Below are positions 1 to 9,007 of a DNA stretch of 64,000 nucleotides, piece by piece; positions within the stretch are counted from its first letter, which is position 1; each line of letters opens with the position of its first letter. This DNA is from a bacterium (GTDB lineage Bacteria > Electryoneota > Electryoneia > Electryoneales > Electryoneaceae). Below the pieces are notes generated by a model that saw only the letters and a list, made by a program, of their open reading frames with translations, was not told the DNA's origin and did no database searches. The translations under genes and the position numbers were made by a program. Location: contig JAHLLH010000009.1 in NCBI GenBank assembly GCA_020444265.1, forward strand, positions 107,881 to 171,880, in the 5' to 3' direction.

Positions 1-25
1 ACATGATTGTGTCCTATGCGGACCC

Positions 26-59
26 AAAGCGTGGCAGCGAAAGCTGCCACGCTTTTTTT
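26..59 (+). terminator. Rho-independent terminator of an upstream gene truncated by the window
   Basis: AAAGCGTGGCAGC-GAAA-GCTGCCACGCTTT 13-bp perfect stem followed by T-run. Confidence 0.9.
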
Positions 60-69
60 GTGGCGAGAA

Positions 70-299
70 GGTGACTGGTACACGCTTTTGTGTCGGTGTG
101 AAAAGGCACCGGATGCGAGGGATTTGAGGCGGGGGAAGCGGTATCCGCCCTGAGTGTACCTGTCACCGCCCGGGTAGGGAGAGGGCGAAACAAAGTGGTG
201 ACAGGTACACTCATGGATGAGGTGGTGGATAGTAGCCGCATCCGAGACTGAGTGGAGGTTGCGTGCCGGTGGTTGCGGACGCGTACCAGTCACCCTCGG
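70..299. repeat. Tandem double REPIN-like element, copy 1
   Basis: GGTGACTGGTACACG (70) / GAGTGTACCTGTCACC (152-167) / GGTGACAGGTACACTC (197-212) / GCGTACCAGTCACCCTCGG (281-299); arms are inverted copies of GGTGAC[T/A]GGTACAC. Confidence 0.85.
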
Positions 300-300
300 T

Positions 301-470
301 GTCATCCCCAGCGCGAAAGGCTGTGCCAACAGCCTTGTGGCCGCAGGCCACCATCGCGCGTCGGGGATCCCCTGTGGCCTGGTCGGATGTGTACGGAGGA
401 TCCACGACGCCCACGGGTTCGCATCGCGAACGAGCCGGTTTGCACCGGCTTGTGGGCTGGGGATGACAGG
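301..470. repeat. GTCATCCC...GGGATGAC inverted-end palindromic element, copy 1
   Basis: GTCATCCCCAGCGCG (301-315) and GCTGGGGATGACAGG (456-470), with internal CGTCGGGGATCCCCT (359-373) shared with the 53.2-kb copy. Confidence 0.7.
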
Positions 471-601
471 CAAGCTGCCGGGGCCAGCCTGAATTAGAAG
501 TGGGTTTCGCAGCGGGGAGGCGCTGCATACACAAATTGGTTCATCGGGTTTCCTCCATTCAAACCCGGTTGTAGCTTGACGATCCCGGGAAACCGGAACG
601 G

Positions 602-1993
602 GTGTGGGTTGGCCGTCGCACCCGGATCGAGAAAGGAAGGTGTACTGTGATACGGCTATTCCCCAGACGGGAACTATCGGGCAGAGTGTGGCGGCTGGCA
701 GGGCCGGTGGTGGTCGGTATGATCTCCCAGACCTTGCTGAGCGTCGTCGATACCGCCATGGTAGGACGTCTGGGAGCAATTTCCCTTGCGGCAACAGGAC
801 TCGGAGGGATTCTGACCTGGACCATCATCGGATCCGTCAGCGCCTTGCATGTGGGTGCACAGGCGGTTGCGGCGAGACGGTTCGGTGAGAAAAACTTCGT
901 GGTGGCCGGCAAGACTCTGGACAACGCGCTCTGGCTTGCGGTGGTGGTTGGTATTCTAACCACCGTTCTCTCCATGTGGGCGATGTCGCACCTGTTCGGG
1001 TTGTTCACCAGCGATCCTCTGGTAGAAGCCGAGGGGAAACGCTACATCATGTACCGTCTGATGGGCACCTTGCCCTTCATGGTCATCATGGCGTTTCGCG
1101 GCTTCTACAACGGTGTGGGCGATACTCACCTGCACATGAACGTGATGATCGTGATCAACGCGACCAATGTGCTGCTCAACTGGGTGTTCATTTTTGGCCA
1201 CTTGGGCGCACCTGCGATGGGAAGCGCTGGAGCGGGGCTTGCCTCGACCCTCGGAACCATCTTGGGCATGTTGTTGTTCATCGCGATCGCAATCGGCTAC
1301 AAGCGTCGCGACAACTACAACTACTTCAAGTGGAGCAATCTTGATCGGGATACGATGCGACGAATTGTGCGTCTCGCGGTTCCGTCCGGGATTCGCAACT
1401 TCTTGGTGATGCTTGGTTTCTCTGCCTTCAGCGCGATTGTCTCAGGACTGGGCACTGTGCAGATGGCTGCGACCAATGTCGTGCTGACCATCCTCTCACT
1501 CTCCTACATGCCAGGTGCGGGCTTTGGCTTTGCCGCTGCAACTCTGATCGGGCAGAAGCTGGGTGAGGGTGATCCGGACGGTGCGGAGGAATACGGTTGG
1601 GAGTCAGCTCGTCTCAGCTTGCTGACGATGGGAGTGCTCGGGATAGTTTTCATCTTTTTCCCCGACCTGCTGTTTCGTCTCTTCACCGACGATGCCGAGG
1701 TGATCGCCTACGGCACCCTACCGCTCCGCATCATGGGTGCAATCCAGGTGTTCGATGCGATGGGCATGGTTCTCAGCTTTGCGCTGGAAGGTGCCGGCAT
1801 GAATCGTTGGGTGCTCTATGCTGAACTCTGTGTGAACTGGCTGATCTTTTTACCGGCAAGCTACATCCTGGCGTACATCGTCGGATGGGGCCTGACAGGT
1901 GCCTGGATGGCATTCAGCCTTTACCTGGTGATCTTCAGTATCCTTGTGACACGCAAGTTCATGGGTGGTACCTGGAAAACAGTCGAGGTCTAA
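602..1993 (+). CDS. MATE family efflux transporter
   Basis: Polytopic protein with MATE N-terminal motif (AGPVVVGMISQTLLSVVDTAMVGRLG); true start may be ~650. Confidence 0.93.
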   Translation: MWVGRRTRIEKGRCTVIRLFPRRELSGRVWRLAGPVVVGMISQTLLSVVDTAMVGRLGAISLAATGLGGILTWTIIGSVSALHVGAQAVAARRFGEKNFVVAGKTLDNALWLAVVVGILTTVLSMWAMSHLFGLFTSDPLVEAEGKRYIMYRLMGTLPFMVIMAFRGFYNGVGDTHLHMNVMIVINATNVLLNWVFIFGHLGAPAMGSAGAGLASTLGTILGMLLFIAIAIGYKRRDNYNYFKWSNLDRDTMRRIVRLAVPSGIRNFLVMLGFSAFSAIVSGLGTVQMAATNVVLTILSLSYMPGAGFGFAAATLIGQKLGEGDPDGAEEYGWESARLSLLTMGVLGIVFIFFPDLLFRLFTDDAEVIAYGTLPLRIMGAIQVFDAMGMVLSFALEGAGMNRWVLYAELCVNWLIFLPASYILAYIVGWGLTGAWMAFSLYLVIFSILVTRKFMGGTWKTVEV

Positions 1994-2018
1994 GCATGTC
2001 CCCCCACCATTATCGAGA

Positions 2019-2057
2019 ACACGCCCCACATCCATTCGGATATGGGGCGTGTTTGTT
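2019..2057 (+). terminator. Rho-independent terminator downstream of MATE gene
   Basis: ACACGCCCCAcATCC-attc-GGATaTGGGGCGTGT then TTGTTTAT. Confidence 0.8.
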
Positions 2058-2072
2058 TATAGGGTATTGAGA

Positions 2073-2738
2073 TCAGAAACGGTAGCAAAGACCGATACTT
2101 GAGTTGTTGGTGCTCAGGCTTGCGCCATTCCTGTCCAACCTCCTGTGGAAATCATACTGCTCAGGGATGCGAAAACTATCGATGTAAGAATCCAGATTGA
2201 GACGCAACGAGAGCCCTGTCTGAACCTGCAATGAAAACTGCTCGTTGAAGGCATACTCGCAACCCAGTTGCGCGTGGAGACCGACACCTCCATCGAAACG
2301 TTCCATCTGGGACCGATCATAAAAGTCACGGTTGAAACTGTCAAAATAAAGGCTGACCCCAAGCCCATAATAGATGCCAGTCTTCTCAGAAACCTCTTTT
2401 GTCCTCAGCAGATCGACCTGCAAGTTCAGACTGGCAGGAGTGATGTAGGTATAGCTGGCGAGGGACGACTCTACGGTAGAGTAACCAGCCACATCCCTCT
2501 TTTGGTAGCGATCATTAAAGAGAGCCGAGCTTAGAAAACTTAGCCCGATACGCATCCGCCAGGTTTGTTTCAGCGTGCGTTCATAGTCAAACCCCCCGCT
2601 AAAGAGGCGACCGTTTGACTGGCCGAATTCAATCCGGATGGCATGTTTGCCTGGATCCTGGCTTTGCTGGGCTTGGACATAGCTTAGGGGAATGCCCAGA
2701 AAGACGAGGATAATGAGTAGCTCACGTAATCGTTTCAT
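2073..2738 (-). CDS. Putative outer-membrane beta-barrel protein (paralog cluster 1/4)
   Basis: Signal peptide (MKRLRELLIILVFLGIPLSYVQAQ), alternating strand pattern, C-terminal ...IGLCYRF. Confidence 0.65.
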   Translation of the reverse strand: MKRLRELLIILVFLGIPLSYVQAQQSQDPGKHAIRIEFGQSNGRLFSGGFDYERTLKQTWRMRIGLSFLSSALFNDRYQKRDVAGYSTVESSLASYTYITPASLNLQVDLLRTKEVSEKTGIYYGLGVSLYFDSFNRDFYDRSQMERFDGGVGLHAQLGCEYAFNEQFSLQVQTGLSLRLNLDSYIDSFRIPEQYDFHRRLDRNGASLSTNNSSIGLCYRF

Positions 2739-2779
2739 GTTGATCCTCCCGATGTCAAATGTTGGTTTCATGGGAGCGA

Positions 2780-3511
2780 TCAATAGTAGAAGGTCAGGCC
2801 GATTCCGCCACCAGACGTTCTGAAACTTGTTCTGACCCAGTCATCTGACTCGCTGTCGCGATAGTCGGCAATGGTATCGGGGGTGTAATTCGTGCGCAAC
2901 GTGCTCGTACTTCTCTCGACTTCCATGACTGCTTCCATGCCATACCATGCGGATAAAGCGAATCGTGGCGCGAGGAAGTACTGGCTGCCGAGGGTGAACG
3001 AGAGTCCAGCCCGAAAGGTCCGGTCGTTTATATCCCGATTGGTGACGGAGTTGGTTTCGCCTGGTGAAGGAGTAATATGCAGGTATTCCGTTCGGGAATT
3101 TGAGTAGTCCCAATCATAGCCGAGCAAGGGACCTATTGCAGTGGACAGTTGAACCCGATCTCCTGCAAGCGGATAGTACACCCATTGTGGCGAAAAGGTG
3201 ACCCCGCCGCTGAACCTGCTATATTTTGAATCAGCTGAAGCAGGGTACGAATTCGTTTCGTTCTGGTCGTACTCCTGGGATTCGATCTCAGTGGTCAGAG
3301 TCAGGGAATAACGTAACGCACTCTTATCTCCGAGGAAATCGGTCCAGGCGAAGGATGCCCCGGTGGGAGTGATGTCGCCGCTGGAAACCGTCTGGAACTC
3401 GAGGGCGTGCATCTCGGAGTTGTAGCTGTAGTCCTGAGCTACAGTTGGCACAGCACAGACCAGCAGCATCAAGCTGGTTGTGAACAGGGTAGTGGTGATT
3501 GAACATTTCAT
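2780..3511 (-). CDS. Putative outer-membrane beta-barrel protein (paralog cluster 2/4)
   Basis: Signal peptide (MKCSITTTLFTTSLMLLVCAVPTVAQ), C-terminal aromatic strand GGGIGLTFYY. Confidence 0.65.
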   Translation of the reverse strand: MKCSITTTLFTTSLMLLVCAVPTVAQDYSYNSEMHALEFQTVSSGDITPTGASFAWTDFLGDKSALRYSLTLTTEIESQEYDQNETNSYPASADSKYSRFSGGVTFSPQWVYYPLAGDRVQLSTAIGPLLGYDWDYSNSRTEYLHITPSPGETNSVTNRDINDRTFRAGLSFTLGSQYFLAPRFALSAWYGMEAVMEVERSTSTLRTNYTPDTIADYRDSESDDWVRTSFRTSGGGIGLTFYY

Positions 3512-3587
3512 TGTAGTTCTCCTCGTTACAATTGGCTCCAACGATAGAGCAGCTAACCATCCGGTCAAATATCAAATGATCTGAGAC

Positions 3588-4388
3588 TTAGAACTTGACC
3601 CGCACACCCAGCATCACCTGCTGTGAGTACGCTTGCCAGCCATTTTGCTCGTACGTCTCTTTTTCCCAGCTGGAGGAGGGTACCGGTGTGTTCTCCTGAG
3701 ACTGTTCGTTTTTCTCGTCTGTTGACGAGTTGAAAAGAGCAGCCTCGAAGCCGGTCTGGCAGATCAATCCGATCCTCTCTTTGATCCACCATTCCGCTCC
3801 GATAATCCCACGCAAACCGATCAGCATTGCCATCGTCTCATCGGTATGCTTGCCCTCATAGCGGTAGTGGGGCGGAGTACTATCAACTCTGTGGTAAGTG
3901 CTTTCAAAGTCATTACTGATGATTGAGAAAAAGGGCCCGAGTCCGAGAATCGCACGAACTGGTCCGTTTTGGGAGTTGAGGAACGGTTCGAACATCACAT
4001 CAACAGACATGTCCCAGGTGTGAGATATGCGATCCGTTGTAAAATCCGACTCGTTGTACTCGTAAAAGGTGTCGTCCATCCACTGGGTCTGTTCCTCATG
4101 GCTCGAGCTGTAGCTCTGATCAATCCTTGCGTGGATCGTCATGTTCGATGTGCTTCGATAGCCGAACTCTACTCCACGTCTATTCTGAATGAATGTTTCA
4201 TAGCTGTATGGTGGATACTGATTGTTGAAGATGATTTGGGCAGGGCCACCATTTCCTGCAAAGCGGTGAAAATAGGTGACCGAGAAACGATCTGTTTCGG
4301 AATCCTGAGCCATGCTGCTGTTGACGACAATCAACAGTGCACCGCCAACCAGCATCAGGCTTGTCAAATATCTCCATGCCTTTTTCAT
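3588..4388 (-). CDS. Putative outer-membrane beta-barrel protein (paralog cluster 3/4)
   Basis: Signal peptide (MKKAWRYLTSLMLVGGALLIVVNSSMAQ), C-terminal VMLGVRVKF. Confidence 0.65.
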   Translation of the reverse strand: MKKAWRYLTSLMLVGGALLIVVNSSMAQDSETDRFSVTYFHRFAGNGGPAQIIFNNQYPPYSYETFIQNRRGVEFGYRSTSNMTIHARIDQSYSSSHEEQTQWMDDTFYEYNESDFTTDRISHTWDMSVDVMFEPFLNSQNGPVRAILGLGPFFSIISNDFESTYHRVDSTPPHYRYEGKHTDETMAMLIGLRGIIGAEWWIKERIGLICQTGFEAALFNSSTDEKNEQSQENTPVPSSSWEKETYEQNGWQAYSQQVMLGVRVKF

Positions 4389-4408
4389 GACTGCTCCTTG
4401 GTTGACGA

Positions 4409-5131
4409 TTAAAAGTGAAAGACCAGGCCGAGGGAGGCACCAGCTGTCCGTGTGGACCACCTGGAATTGTCTCCCTTGTAGCCATCTGTGGAATTGAAGG
4501 AGCCGGAGGAACGGCGCTCGGATTCAATGTCTTCGGATTCGTAAATCATACGGTACCCATAGGAGCCGAGAAGCGAAACTTGCTGGGTGATACGCCACTG
4601 CACATCGAGAACCGCGTGACCACCAATACCCCATCCTGAAAAAGTGAGATCGCTTTTAGAGAGGTCTGAACTTGATTGGGACTCGGACGTGTAGTCTCGT
4701 GTCCTCTTGAACCACTCGAGCAAAGGTCCGCAGGCGAGGGATGCCTGGAGGGTTCCCTCCGGTTTGAGATGGTACACTCCCAGGGCGGTGACGACGGCCG
4801 AGTAGTAGCCATCGTCCTGGTCTCGGTGGTCATCATCAATGCCAGAGGAGGAGGATCCTCGTCTCTTGGACGAAAACGAGGCACCGTAAAAGCTGGCTCC
4901 AGCTCGCAATCCGATCTTGTCCAGGTAACGGCGTTCCAATGCAAATACAAATCCACCGGGATAGCTGGAGGTGCCCGGCTGCAGGTAGTATTGGAAGAGC
5001 ATCGAGGTTGTTCCGGTTGGAACACGATACCCTTCATCCTGCCCCGCTTGCGCGGCATTGGAAACGGTGGACATCGAGAGGATCAGCAGCAGTTCTGCCA
5101 GCATAATGATCCTGAGAGGGAGAGATTTCAC
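4409..5131 (-). CDS. Putative outer-membrane beta-barrel protein (paralog cluster 4/4)
   Basis: GTG start preceded by GGAGGT on the minus strand; signal peptide; C-terminal ASLGLVFHF. Confidence 0.6.
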   Translation of the reverse strand: MKSLPLRIIMLAELLLILSMSTVSNAAQAGQDEGYRVPTGTTSMLFQYYLQPGTSSYPGGFVFALERRYLDKIGLRAGASFYGASFSSKRRGSSSSGIDDDHRDQDDGYYSAVVTALGVYHLKPEGTLQASLACGPLLEWFKRTRDYTSESQSSSDLSKSDLTFSGWGIGGHAVLDVQWRITQQVSLLGSYGYRMIYESEDIESERRSSGSFNSTDGYKGDNSRWSTRTAGASLGLVFHF

Positions 5132-5434
5132 GTGGACCTCCGAACAAGTATCGACGTGGTATATGCAATTTGAATATGCTTTGGAATGTGTTTCTTGTTG
5201 GCACGGTCCCTGGTTTGGAACGCATTTGCAGGCACAGCGGAATGACATGTAGAAAGGAGTTGTGTGGAGTGTGCGAAAGAGGATAGCATAGGTGTCTTGA
5301 AATAATGCTGATTCATCTGGGTCTCAACGTTTTGATATCTGATAGTTGTCACGACGGCACATACGTATGATAGTACTACCAACATACAGTATCGTTTTGT
5401 AATTGTCCACTAGTTAGGCGGACCATTCGAAAGC

Positions 5435-5466
5435 TATATAACAAGCGCCTGCGTGTGCAGGCGTTT
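5435..5466 (-). terminator. Probable terminator downstream of pdxT
   Basis: CGCCTGC-ACAC-GCAGGCG hairpin followed on the minus strand by cTTGTTATAT. Confidence 0.5.
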
Positions 5467-5471
5467 AAGAT

Positions 5472-6101
5472 TCAGGACATCTGGAAAATCAGTTGATGCA
5501 ATCGCCGGTCGGCGGATCGTTCCGGGTGGAAGGTGGCCAGCCAGATGTTGTTCTGACGGACCAGCACGGGGTCGCCATCGTACTCTGCCAGCACCTCAAC
5601 ACCCGGTCCAAGTTTGGTGATCCTCGGGGCTCGAATCCAGACCGCTTCGAAGGGGCTATCCAGGCCGTCAATTTCAATATCAGCGATGAAGCTGTCGATC
5701 TGACGGCCGTAGGCATTTCGTTCCAATTCCACATCGATCAACTCGAGCGGGGTCACCTTGTGGTGGCTGCCCTTACCCAGCCAGATCGCACCCGCGCAGG
5801 TGCCCAACAGGGTACGTCCGGTTGCGGCGTAGGCGGCCAGCACGCGGTCGAGGCCGTAGCGACGGCCCAGCAGGTCAATCGTCGAGGATTCGCCACCGGG
5901 AAGGACAAGGCCATCGGGGATGGGTCGGCTTGCCGCGTCACGTTTGATCGCTTCGGGACGTGCTTCCTTCAACGGCTTCGAAGGATCTGCAAACCCGGCA
6001 TCCTCAGCGCGGCGAATCTGGACCGTCTCGATGCCAATGTCGCGCAAGGCGACTTCGTGGGTTTCAAAATCCCCCTGCAGGGATAGCACACCGACCAACA
6101 T
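5472..6101 (-). CDS. pdxT: Pyridoxal 5'-phosphate synthase glutaminase subunit
   Basis: GVLSLQGDFETH, LPGGESSTI, GTCAGAI, ATFHPE motifs; beside pdxS. Confidence 0.93.
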   Translation of the reverse strand: MLVGVLSLQGDFETHEVALRDIGIETVQIRRAEDAGFADPSKPLKEARPEAIKRDAASRPIPDGLVLPGGESSTIDLLGRRYGLDRVLAAYAATGRTLLGTCAGAIWLGKGSHHKVTPLELIDVELERNAYGRQIDSFIADIEIDGLDSPFEAVWIRAPRITKLGPGVEVLAEYDGDPVLVRQNNIWLATFHPERSADRRLHQLIFQMS

Positions 6102-6165
6102 GGCAGGGATCCTTTTGTCGAAAACGACCCGGATGGAAGTCCGGGTCGGAGATTGATGACTGAAC

Positions 6166-6380
6166 GGTGACTGGTACGCGCCATCTCAACGTGTGAAACC
6201 GTTTCCCTGTTCGAGCTGGTGGAGCGTCCAATCAGGTTCAATACCCGAGTGTACCTGTCACCAGATCGTCAAGGCAGCGGTGACAGGTACACTCGGGGAA
6301 TGGATCCCGTCACACGCTCCCGTTCTTTTCCAACCAGAACGCTGGAGCACGCTCTTCGACTGTGTACCAGTCACCCTCGG
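6166..6380. repeat. Tandem double REPIN-like element, copy 2 (between pdxS and pdxT)
   Basis: GGTGACTGGTACGCG (6166-6180) / GAGTGTACCTGTCACC (6247-6262) / GGTGACAGGTACACTC (6279-6294) / TGTGTACCAGTCACCCTCGG (6361-6380); same order and near-identical spacing as copy 1. Confidence 0.85.
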
Positions 6381-6381
6381 T

Positions 6382-7320
6382 TTACCAGCCGCGGCTGGCC
6401 AACTTTTCTTCTTCCGGCATGCTGCGGATATCGAGGCCGTGCATCACCGCGCCCTGGTCACGCTGGGCAGCGAGGACCTCGGCGGGATCGTTGAAGTTAG
6501 TCACCGCACGGACAATTGCGGCGGCCAGCTTGCCCTGGACTTTCATCCGCTCCTTGACATCCTCGATGTCCGAACCGGCCTTAAAGATACCAGAACCAAC
6601 AAAGACCGTCTCCGCGCCGAGCTGCATCATCAGGGCGGCATCCGCCGGGGTGGCGACACCACCTGCAGCGAAGTTCGGCACCGGTAGCTTGCCATGTTCG
6701 TGCACGTACTGGATCAGCTCAAACGGTGCGCCGAGGTTCTTCGCTTCGGCCATCAGTTCGGTGATGTCCATGTGCTGGATGCGGCGCATGTCGCCCATGA
6801 CCTGGCGCATGTGACGGACCGCTTCGACCACATTCCCGGTGCCCGCTTCTCCCTTGGTACGGATCATCGCAGCACCTTCGCCGATGCGGCGCAAGGCTTC
6901 GCCCAGGTTGCGGCAACCGCAGACAAAGGGGACACGGAAATCATGCTTGTAGACATGATTAGCTTCGTCAGCAGGAGTCAGCACTTCGGACTCGTCGATG
7001 AAGTCAACACCCAGTTCCTGGAGCAGTTGGGCTTCTACAATGTGACCAATCCGGATTTTCGCCATCACCGGAACCTGGACCGCATCCATGATCTCCTCGA
7101 GAACTTCAATGCGGGACATCCGGGCGACTCCGCCTTCCTTGCGAATGTCAGCCGGGACACGTTCCAGTGCCATCACAGAGGCTGCGCCAGCATCCTCAGC
7201 GATCTTCGCCTGCTCGGCGTTGGTCACATCCATGATCACACCACCGCGGAGCATGTCCGCGAGCCCAACCTTCACCGAGAAATCGTATTTTTTCCCGCCG
7301 CCGTTGCTCTGCGTAGCCAT
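6382..7320 (-). CDS. pdxS: Pyridoxal 5'-phosphate synthase lyase subunit
   Basis: [50 protein letters not shown] is diagnostic PdxS. Confidence 0.98.
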   Translation of the reverse strand: MATQSNGGGKKYDFSVKVGLADMLRGGVIMDVTNAEQAKIAEDAGAASVMALERVPADIRKEGGVARMSRIEVLEEIMDAVQVPVMAKIRIGHIVEAQLLQELGVDFIDESEVLTPADEANHVYKHDFRVPFVCGCRNLGEALRRIGEGAAMIRTKGEAGTGNVVEAVRHMRQVMGDMRRIQHMDITELMAEAKNLGAPFELIQYVHEHGKLPVPNFAAGGVATPADAALMMQLGAETVFVGSGIFKAGSDIEDVKERMKVQGKLAAAIVRAVTNFNDPAEVLAAQRDQGAVMHGLDIRSMPEEEKLASRGW

Positions 7321-7603
7321 CGTATAACCTCAAAACGAAAACGTGAACGTGCATTCTGACAGCCGAACCGACCGTCTACCCCGAAGAACCGGGCAGCCTT
7401 CAATATAATATGTTCACGCATCATTCCCTCACTCGGGGAGGAGGGCTGGGAGGTGTTGGGGCCAGCCATCACAGTTAAATGGATCGTAGGAAATGGTCAC
7501 TGGAGAATTGGGAAATCGAACTCTTCCTGTTCGAGCATTGCCCAGCTCGCTACTATCTTCTCACTCACGAATCGCCTCATGTCGACCCAGCACAGGAATC
7601 ATC

Positions 7604-8479
7604 ATGAAAGCAGAAATCCTCCGCTTCACCGGACCCGATGTCGAGAGCATGGATGTCTATAATCCAACTGTCCCCTTTATCGATCGCGAAAAGGTCTACC
7701 TGGCGGCACGAGTTGAGTCGCATGAGCTCGAGACGGATTCAAAGGTTCTCTTCTTCAACGAGACAGCCGAGGGGTGGGCACGTGACCCGGAAACTCCGGT
7801 TCTCGAGATGCAGGATCCTTGTATCACACGGATCGCTGGGGAGTGGGTGATTGGTGGGGTGAAATACCCGGTCGGCGATGGGTCCTGGCGGACCGATTTT
7901 TACCGTGGCCGTGACCTGCTCACCCTCGAACTGTTCGCAAGTGGGCCGCTTGGCATGAAGGATATCCGTCCCGTCGAACTGCATGACAAGCGTGTCGGTG
8001 TGTTCACCCGTCCGCAAGGTACGAAGGGAGGCCGTGGCAAAATCGGCTTCACCATCGTCAATAGCCTGGATGATCTGGCCACAATGGACTATGATGCCCC
8101 TCCGCTGATTCCGGGGCAATTTGGCGACGACACCTGGGGTGGTCCTAATGAGGTTTCGCTGCTGCGCCCGGGGAAGATCGGTGTGCTGGGACATACGGCA
8201 TGGATGGAGAACGAGGGCACACCGGAGGTCATCAAGCATTACATGCCGATGGCTTTTGTCTACGATTACAACACGATGGAGGCGACCCCGATCGAGGTGA
8301 TCGCCCGCCGTGCCGATTTTCCGGGGGGACCAGCGAAACGTAACCCGGAACTGGTCGATGTCGTCATATCTGGAGGGCTACAAAACCTTGGCGATGGCCA
8401 TGCGGTCTTCTATGCCGGACTGTCGGACATGCAGGTGGGCCGAATCATCATCAAGGACCCCTTCGCTGAATGGCGGTAG
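7604..8479 (+). CDS. DUF1861 (MTP-1 family) protein, beta-propeller glycosidase-like
   Basis: Motifs DVYNPTVPF, LQDPCI-like MQDPCITRIAGEWVIGGV, GRGKIGFTIV, GKIGVLGH typical of DUF1861. Confidence 0.8.
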   Translation: MKAEILRFTGPDVESMDVYNPTVPFIDREKVYLAARVESHELETDSKVLFFNETAEGWARDPETPVLEMQDPCITRIAGEWVIGGVKYPVGDGSWRTDFYRGRDLLTLELFASGPLGMKDIRPVELHDKRVGVFTRPQGTKGGRGKIGFTIVNSLDDLATMDYDAPPLIPGQFGDDTWGGPNEVSLLRPGKIGVLGHTAWMENEGTPEVIKHYMPMAFVYDYNTMEATPIEVIARRADFPGGPAKRNPELVDVVISGGLQNLGDGHAVFYAGLSDMQVGRIIIKDPFAEWR

Positions 8480-8636
8480 AAAAAGTGACTGTTTCGAGTT
8501 ACGTGATATACATAGTTCAAGAACAAGTGCTGGGCACTGATCTTAGCTTGGATGAGAACAATCGGATCCGTAATTCGTAACTGTCACCATCTTTTATTTT
8601 AGACCAGGGGATGAGGGGACCTACAGCTAGAACGGA

Positions 8637-8933
8637 GTGTTTGTGTCGGAAACCACGATCAAAATATTGAAGGTGATGCTTGGGCTGACGATGATTATTG
8701 CGGGTATTGCGATGCTCGTGCTGCCGGGTCCGGGGATTGTCTTCATCTTCGGCGGACTCTACCTCATCGCGACTGTTGTCCCGGGCGGCAAGGAGCGGGT
8801 CGAGGTGTGGCGCCAACAGTTCAACCAATGGCGTGAGGAGCGACGTAGCGGCTCCCGACGGACCTCAAGGAAATCTTCAAAAGCGAAGAGACCAAATGAG
8901 GAATCAACTCCGGATTCAGGTCCAGCAAATTGA
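8637..8933 (+). CDS. PGPGW-family small transmembrane protein
   Basis: AMLVLPGPGIVFIFGGLYLIA motif; basic C-terminal tail. Confidence 0.7.
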   Translation: MFVSETTIKILKVMLGLTMIIAGIAMLVLPGPGIVFIFGGLYLIATVVPGGKERVEVWRQQFNQWREERRSGSRRTSRKSSKAKRPNEESTPDSGPAN

Positions 8934-8958
8934 TCCATTTTGGTCGTGTGAACTGTAA

Positions 8959-8986
8959 AAACCCCACCTTTTCAGGTGGGGCTTTC
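8959..8986. terminator. Bidirectional terminator between convergent genes
   Basis: CCCCACCT-tttc-AGGTGGGG flanked by A-run and T-run. Confidence 0.8.
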
Positions 8987-9007
8987 TATGCGATTAGAGG
9001 CAGAGCC

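Noticed and set aside
211-534. Small ORFs in the first 550 bp
   Set aside because: Region is composed of palindromic repeats; ORFs read through repeat arms.
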